Shown here one piece after another: positions 58,211 to 64,000 of a stretch of 64,000 nt of DNA. The DNA is from Caprimulgus europaeus (taxonomy: Eukaryota; Chordata; Aves; Caprimulgiformes; Caprimulgidae). Position 1 is the first letter of the stretch. Each line of letters opens with the position of its first letter. A program made the position numbers and the translations under genes. The notes below the pieces were generated by a model, which searched no databases, was not told where the DNA came from, and saw only the letters and a list, made by a program, of their open reading frames with translations. Location of the stretch: NCBI GenBank assembly GCA_907165065.1, contig OU015530.1, positions 48,035,465 through 48,099,464 on the forward strand, written 5' to 3'.

Positions 58211-61200
58211 TCTGTTCTGCTGTCGCCTCACAAGTCGGCAGCCACCGTTATTCCTCCCTCTGGATTTGTGCCACCAACACATACTTCCATAACTCGCTTC
58301 AACCCTGCATCTCCCAGGCGTTAGTTTAATGCTGATATTTTAAAAGCTGAGTTGTGTTTCATCCTAACCACTGCCCGAGTGGGCTGCTGAGGGCTGACAA
58401 GGGAGAGGAAACTTCCCTGAAACACCACCGTAATTCGTGATTTTGTAATACAGAATGGCTGGGAAATACCAAATCTGGAATTTTTCTACTGCATCTGCAG
58501 GCGATATGACAGAAACAGTGAATCAAAGCTAACCGCTACATTCTGCAAGCAGGCTGTTCACTTTGAAGTTTACAACACATAATTGAAATGTGATTAATTC
58601 CTTTGCTGATTAACGCTTAGAAGAAACCTTCACCTACAATTCTTATTCACTGTAGCAGATTGTGGAAGTCAAAAGAGGCCATTGCCTAATTATTTCCTCT
58701 CTTCCTGCAGATTATCTAGCTGCCCCAGAAGAGGTCTGTGAAAAGGCCACAGAATATCTGCCTGACTGAGGGCTGAAAATATTAAATTTTCTTTTCATGT
58801 GCTTCCCAGCTACAAATATGCCTGCTGTTCCCTTTTGTCTTCTTTTTCCTTTCTACCTCATTCTGTATAGTCATGTCTTAATTGCAGCTGTATTAACACA
58901 GTCAAAACCAGTGTGTTTTACCTATTTACTAGCATCTTTTTCATCACTGGAGGTCATCCTACAAGGTAACCAGCCTAACTGGTTGAGAACTTCTCATAAT
59001 TTTAGCCTATTCCCTTCCTCAAAGCCACCAAAAGGAGAAAGGAAGGGAGCAAAATGAATAGCTAAAAGGCTTTAAGGACTGGAAAAGTGGGGAGACAGAA
59101 CATGCAAAAAAAGATGGATAAGAGGTAGAAGAGAGTTGCCTGGGAGGAAGCCTGAGCATAACCTGACCAAACGGCACCATTTGCCGCTTTGAATTCTCTT
59201 TATAGTTGGTGCAGTTGCAGTTATCTCAGCCACCTTAGCCAAGTCACAACTCCAGTCCTCAGCTCATTTGTTTAACTCTCCTTATTGCTACCAAAATTAC
59301 TTCATCCCGATAAAATTCTACTGTACCACAACAGTTTGAGCTATAAGTATGAAGGAAAAACATGTCCAGCAAGAGCACAAGGACCCACATTTTGAGATTT
59401 TCCTGGGAAAACTTGTCAACTTTCTTGTGCTCTGGAGCAGCTCATTCTCTAGCAGCAGGAGCCAACACAGAAATGACCATGTTTTCCTGAAGAGGAAATG
59501 CAAAATATTGCAATAAGGAAAGACAAAGGCTTAAACAACTTTTACCTTGATATGAGGTGACTCTGACCTGAAAATTAACAGGCCTTGTGTGAATGCAGTT
59601 GTTTTTTTCATGAGAAAAGAACAGCAAGTGGCCTGTTGTGACTCCAGCCCTGTTACTGCTTTGGTTTTGTCATGGCACTACAAGAGCAGCCAGCACTGTG
59701 TAATGTATATGAATGATGAGTACAGAACAAAAGACTGCACCTGCTTTTCACAAACCATTTGTTTTAAAACAAAAGGCATAGATAGCAATACAGGAGCCCA
59801 GGGAAGCAGGGGACAGTGCTAGCTAGCAAGCTAGCATCAACTGCTAAGAAACTTTTTTTAATAGGCATTACAGTACACAGAGCAGCAAAAGTTAGGTTGT
59901 CCTGCACATCACCTTCTAGGCCTACTTCTGTCCCTGTGGATGGACTTGAGAAGATACAGGACTTAGGAAACCAGTAACAGAACAGAATAATAGCTGAATG
60001 TCTCAATTCAAGATTTTCCAAACCTGTAAATGTAGCAGGAAAACACAGAGGCTCCTATCCAGAGCTCAAACCAAAAGAAAGAAAAATGAAAAACAGATCT
60101 AGAGGAGAAAAGCACTCAGAGGTTATTTCTTTCTTCATCTAGGAAACCCCCTAATAACTCCTTTCTAAAAGAGTGGTTTCCTGTACCATTAATCATCACC
60201 TTATGCTGTACAAAAATATTTGGAAGCCATCCGTCATTGCACTCTTTCTGTCATGCTTGAGATAGCAAAACTAAATGCAAATACAATAACCTACTTATAT
60301 ATTTAGCATACATGTATTACATTTTTACTACAAAGCCATCTGTCTTCTCCAAAGCCAGCTGAAGCCAACTCACATTCCTGAAATAGGCCTTTTAAGAAAG
60401 AAGGTTCAAGTGAACAACAGCAGATTAGTTAGGACTGGGATGTATTTACCTCCCAATTCAGATAAAACCCAGGCTGTTGATTGCTCTGCACATAAGTGTA
60501 TCACTTGGACAAATATTTTTTGAAGAGCCATGACGCCAGGGCAGGAGCCAACCTCCGAGAAGGATTCTTCAAGGAGACCAGGAACCAGGATAGCTCTATA
60601 GATGAGAAGGGTGAGCTGGAGGCTTAAACATTAGAACAAGTGAACAAGAAGCTTAAAAAGAGGCAGGATGTATGTGAAGGGTGGGAAAAAAACCATAATT
60701 TCCCTTGGCCAAGCTGAAAACTGCGGGAGGCTGGTCTCAAGAGTCTGTGTGTTCTAGGCTGAGGTCAAATCCCAGGCTTGTTCAGCGTTTGCTTCATCCT
60801 GTGGTTTACTGTCTTCTTGTTTAACTTGCCTGAGAATTAAGGTATTTTCCCTTTATCTTAGTAGATGGCAAAATTCTGTCAGTGATTTTCAGCTGGTTGG
60901 ATTTTTAGGTGAAATGAGACACTTCCCAGTGGTGACAAGAAACTGCTTTTCCCTTGTTAGTAGAGTGTTTGGAAACAGTCAGCAGACTTCAAGAGGTGCA
61001 TAAATTAAATCAAGTCTCAAAGGAACGTGTATGTCACTTCAGACAAGTTTACATGGGATAGAGTGAAAGTTCTGAGGTTTCAATGAAATGCATACCATTA
61101 CAAAAAAATAGGATATTTTATTTTCAACACAAATAGCTTGTTTGAATATACAGGGCAAGTCTGGAGGGGAGTGAGAAGAAAGATGATGCAGGTGACATAA

Positions 61201-62940
61201 AACACCTGATCCTGAAGGTGTCTTTGGTTAAAGGTTTGGGAGGTCTCTCCTATGTCTGTGTTGTGAGAAGGGTTTATTGAGGTGCTCTCATTCTTTTTGG
61301 TGCCTTTTTACCTCTCATTATCTGCTGGGACTTGTCAGACATGGTGCTCACAAACACCCCTCCAGGTGAAGTGCTTTGTCTGCGCACAACAGGAACTATG
61401 GTTGTTTCTGACAGCCAGGTTCTAAAGTGCCTGTGTGGAAGTTCTCAATAGTTATTCCTAGGGAAAAAAAATCTTTTTTATTTTCCCCGTAATCCATAGG
61501 GATGCTTTTCTAGCACCCCTTCACTGTGCAGCCCGAACGTCACAGTGTACATCTGCTCCTTGGTGTATGTCATACATCAGCTGTGCCCCACGTGCAGACC
61601 CCATCTCTGGTTTTTAAGGTAGAAGCTTCTATTCCAACAGACCTTCACTCTCAGGAGGGTTGGTTGTTAACGCTGTTGTCTTCACATGCAATGCTGGTTT
61701 GTATGTCCATCTCAGCAGTTGAGAGTATTTTTCATAGATTTGCATAGCTTGTATTTGGTTACATTAGGAGAATGATAGAAGAAAAAAATGATGTATTTTT
61801 TTTCATTGGGAACAATGAAACTAACAAGTGATCTATATGGTGAGAATGTTCTCAGTAGTTCTACAAAGCTCAATCTCCAGTTACTGTGTTTTCATACTAA
61901 ACAGTGACTCGAGATAAAAAGTAATCTTTGTACCTTTTAGTCATTTTGAGAGTACATTATTATTAATGTTCTTGTGTTAATATTGAATTTGTATTGTATT
62001 AATGAATAATATAATATTAATGTTGTGTTTTGTTATTGATTTTGTTGGGTTTTTTTAACTTTTGATGCTCTCTGCTGGTTTCAGGTGGCTTCCACTCAAC
62101 CTCCTGCCCTTACTCTCCTTTCACCAAGCTCTGCACAGGGGAAACCCTGTAAGGTACCCCCCTTATAGAATATTAGCTGTCAGTTTGAACATTTTGTTCC
62201 GCTAATGGTATCTTTCAATTAAAGGCCATCTGTCCTGTTCATAGGAAAAATCAAAATACATCAGACTGAAATGCTAGAACATGAGCTGAAAGGCAGAGTG
62301 GTGCTTCCAAGACAACACGTTAAATATCATTTCTAGGCCTTTTATGGAATCTAATCATAAATACAAACCTGTGGACAGGCAATAAACCAGCAAAAGAATT
62401 CTTGTTCAGAAGGTACTCAACTATGGTGGTGTGAAACTTCGACAGAGGCTGGTGTTGAAGTTCCTCTGCCTTTGACTGGGTATCTGTGCATATCTAGAAC
62501 TACCCTATCTGAGCAGTTCATCTTGATATCTTGCCTACGCTTGATTCCTCTCCGGACTGGGTGTTTCTTCCTCTGTCCCTTAAGAACTTACCGAGTTAGG
62601 CAATTTCAGAGCTTGACTAACACAGTAACTGTCACCTACAAACTGCGGCTGTCAGTGACTGAGGGGAGACAACTGTCCAGTATTACCCACCTCTGAGAGT
62701 GCTACAGGCTGCCATCTGTATGGCGTACACTCCACCTCTTTATTTCAAGGGATGCTACTATGAAGCAAAGAAAAATATCCAAGAATAAACGTGCTACAAA
62801 GACTGCCAAAAAGCCCTGCGACTCTACAGTCTCGTGGTTATGGCACCTACCTAGAATACTCCCAGAACTGACCAGAAATTCAGTCCTGGAACTGCCTGCC
62901 ACAAACACAGGTGTGTTGGTAGGAGCCGGCACTTGGGCGC
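58211..62940. other. Intergenic region between the WDR37 and IDI1 promoters
   Basis: About 4.7 kb of ordinary AT-rich sequence between the two CpG islands. I see no exon, RNA gene or clear repeat family; the only small oddity is a TGCTAGCTAGCA palindrome near 59818. Confidence 0.55.
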
Positions 62941-62949
62941 GGTCCTTTC

Positions 62950-63950
62950 ACTGTCATGGATGGTGAAAAGACAACAAGCAGCGCTTAATGTTAGCGACAC
63001 TCGAACCTCCTGATTAGCACTGGAGGATAAAGGCGCCTTCCGCCTTCGCAAGTCACAGCAACGGCACCTCGCAACGCAGTGCTCTGGGAGCCTGGAGGCC
63101 GCTCTCCAGCGGTGCCCGGCCTGGCCCCTCCCGCACCCACCAGCCCCGCCCCAGCCTGGCGAACCTGCCCTTCCGCCTTCGCCAGGCCGGGCCCCGCCGC
63201 ACCGCACAACTAGCGGGCTCTGGTGCCGCCTCAGCGGCGGCTGGCAACGGAAGGCGGCCCGGAACCGCGCCTCGCCATGGGAGCCCGGCTGGGACCGGGG
63301 CCCGAGCCTCCGCACCGGCTATGCGGTAGCGCTCAGCGCGCGCCCACACCCTCAGGAGACGCAGCTCCGCCCCGCCCTGTCGGAAATGGCCGCTCCCCGC
63401 TGGGCGGAGCCGCGGCCATTGGTTAGCTCGTCGTTAGCTCCTCCTCGTATTGGTCAGTGTCTCCACCTGACTGCGTTGCGGTTGGCTGCGCCCGATGCCT
63501 TTCCCCGCTGTCACTGATAGTCCCTCCTCCTGGGCAGCCGGCGCCGCAGTGGGGCGATCGGGCGATGAGGTGACGTTGTTGTTTGGGGCGCTGCCATTGG
63601 CGGCGGCGGGCTGACGGGCGATGTGGCGCGTGCTGCGCCGGGCCGTTCATGTGGGCCTCGGCGGAGCCGCCGGCCCTCAGGGGCGTTACTGCCGCCGCCG
63701 GCCCAGGGTCTCCCGCCAGCCGCTCGCCTCCGCCGCCGGCCTCTGCGCGGGAAAGGCTCGAGCCGAGAGGTGAGGGAGGGGATCGGAGGGCCGGCGGCGG
63801 GGGAGCGGGGGCGGCTGCTGAGGGAGCGGGGCAGACGGCGGTGGGAGCGGGGCAGACGGCGGTGGGAGCTTGGAGCTGACTGGAGCGTACCCAGGGCGGG
63901 CAGAGGCCGCGGAGACGGGGTTTGGGTGATGGTGCCTTGCGCAGCGCGTC
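62950..63950. promoter_or_regulatory. CpG-island promoter of IDI1
   Basis: A GC/CpG-rich block with three ATTGG (inverted CCAAT, NF-Y type) boxes at 63418-63422, 63449-63453 and 63596-63600, plus GC boxes and a TGACGT half-site at 63571-63576. CCAAT boxes near GC boxes are common in sterol-regulated (SREBP) promoters, and IDI1 is a known SREBP target; a sterol element is not clearly identified here. Sequence at 62.95-63.35 kb may be upstream promoter or a separate divergent start. Confidence 0.7.
63621..63769 (+). CDS. IDI1: Isopentenyl-diphosphate delta-isomerase 1, first coding exon (partial gene)
   Basis: Forty-nine codons plus two bases: MWRVLRRAVHVGLGGAAGPQ, then GRYCRRRPRV, SRQPLASAAG and LCAGKARAE, ending at the donor GAGAG|GTGAGG. 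An in-frame TGA at 63612-63614 lies just before the ATG, supporting this start. The Arg/Ala-rich segment without acidic residues until its last codon looks like a mitochondrial/peroxisomal-type presequence, as in long-form mammalian IDI1, which also starts MWR. IDI1 interconverts isopentenyl and dimethylallyl diphosphate in the mevalonate pathway. The catalytic Nudix-fold exons are beyond the window. The identity rests on position next to WDR37 in divergent orientation and on the N-terminus, not on the catalytic domain. Confidence 0.65.
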
Positions 63951-64000
63951 CCTGTTACTCCGTTCTTACTGATGGGGGATGCATGAGCTGCCTGGCGATA
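63770..64000 (+). other. Start of IDI1 intron 1
   Basis: GC-rich sequence following the donor GTGAGG, including a tandem GGGGCAGACGGCGGTGGGAG repeat (about 63828-63867). It runs to the end of the window. Confidence 0.55.

Noticed and set aside
57424-58292. Several long open frames on both strands in the WDR37 CpG island
   Set aside because: High GC removes stop codons; the peptides are Pro/Arg/Ala-rich with no domain. The region is better explained as promoter and non-coding exon 1.
62068-62085. CTCF-like CTCTCTGCTGG
   Set aside because: On the minus strand it reads CCAGCAGAGAGC, which breaks the GGG core of the consensus.
62851-63426. Open frames on both strands in the left half of the IDI1 CpG island
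   Set aside because: Compositional frames with no recognised domain and no convincing splice sites.

Overview
This window is bird nuclear DNA, probably from a neoavian species. It is AT-rich with GC-rich CpG-island promoters, carries several 5'-truncated CR1 LINE fragments ending in ATTCTRTG-type tails, and contains two avian solo LTRs that begin TGTCCTGG. Its two genes match the vertebrate WDR37/IDI1 neighbourhood (human 10p15.3). There is no sign of prokaryotic organisation, CRISPR or operons.

The dominant feature is one complete gene, WDR37, on the minus strand. Thirteen coding exons with GT-AG boundaries and matching phases join exactly into a 495-residue WD40 protein, from the ATG at 48578 to the stop at 15023. 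A non-coding first exon lies in a CpG island at about 57.5-58.2 kb (donor at 57786), giving 14 exons. The 3' UTR runs left from 15022, with candidate poly(A) signals at 11.5 and 11.0 kb.

The right end (about 62.95-63.95 kb) is a second CpG island. It holds three ATTGG (NF-Y type) boxes and the first coding exon of a plus-strand gene, 63621-63769. I assign this exon to IDI1 (isopentenyl-diphosphate isomerase 1) from its MWR start, its Arg/Ala-rich presequence and the conserved divergent placement beside WDR37. The rest of IDI1 lies beyond the window.

The left about 11 kb has no gene I can support. In other vertebrates ADARB2 converges on WDR37 from this side, but none of its coding sequence is recognisable here. 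This part holds CR1 remnants, a solo LTR, a 29-bp minisatellite, a long (TA)n tract and a consensus CTCF-like site.

The most interesting unexplained structure is in WDR37 intron 11 (13.4 kb). It is a compact CpG island (27.60-27.96 kb) directly beside a CR1 fragment and contains a CTCF motif matching the consensus. Further CTCF-like motifs occur at 1.30 kb and 46.51 kb. Intron 5 has a second solo LTR followed by an AT-rich direct/inverted repeat cluster. I found no evidence of a wholly new coding system.
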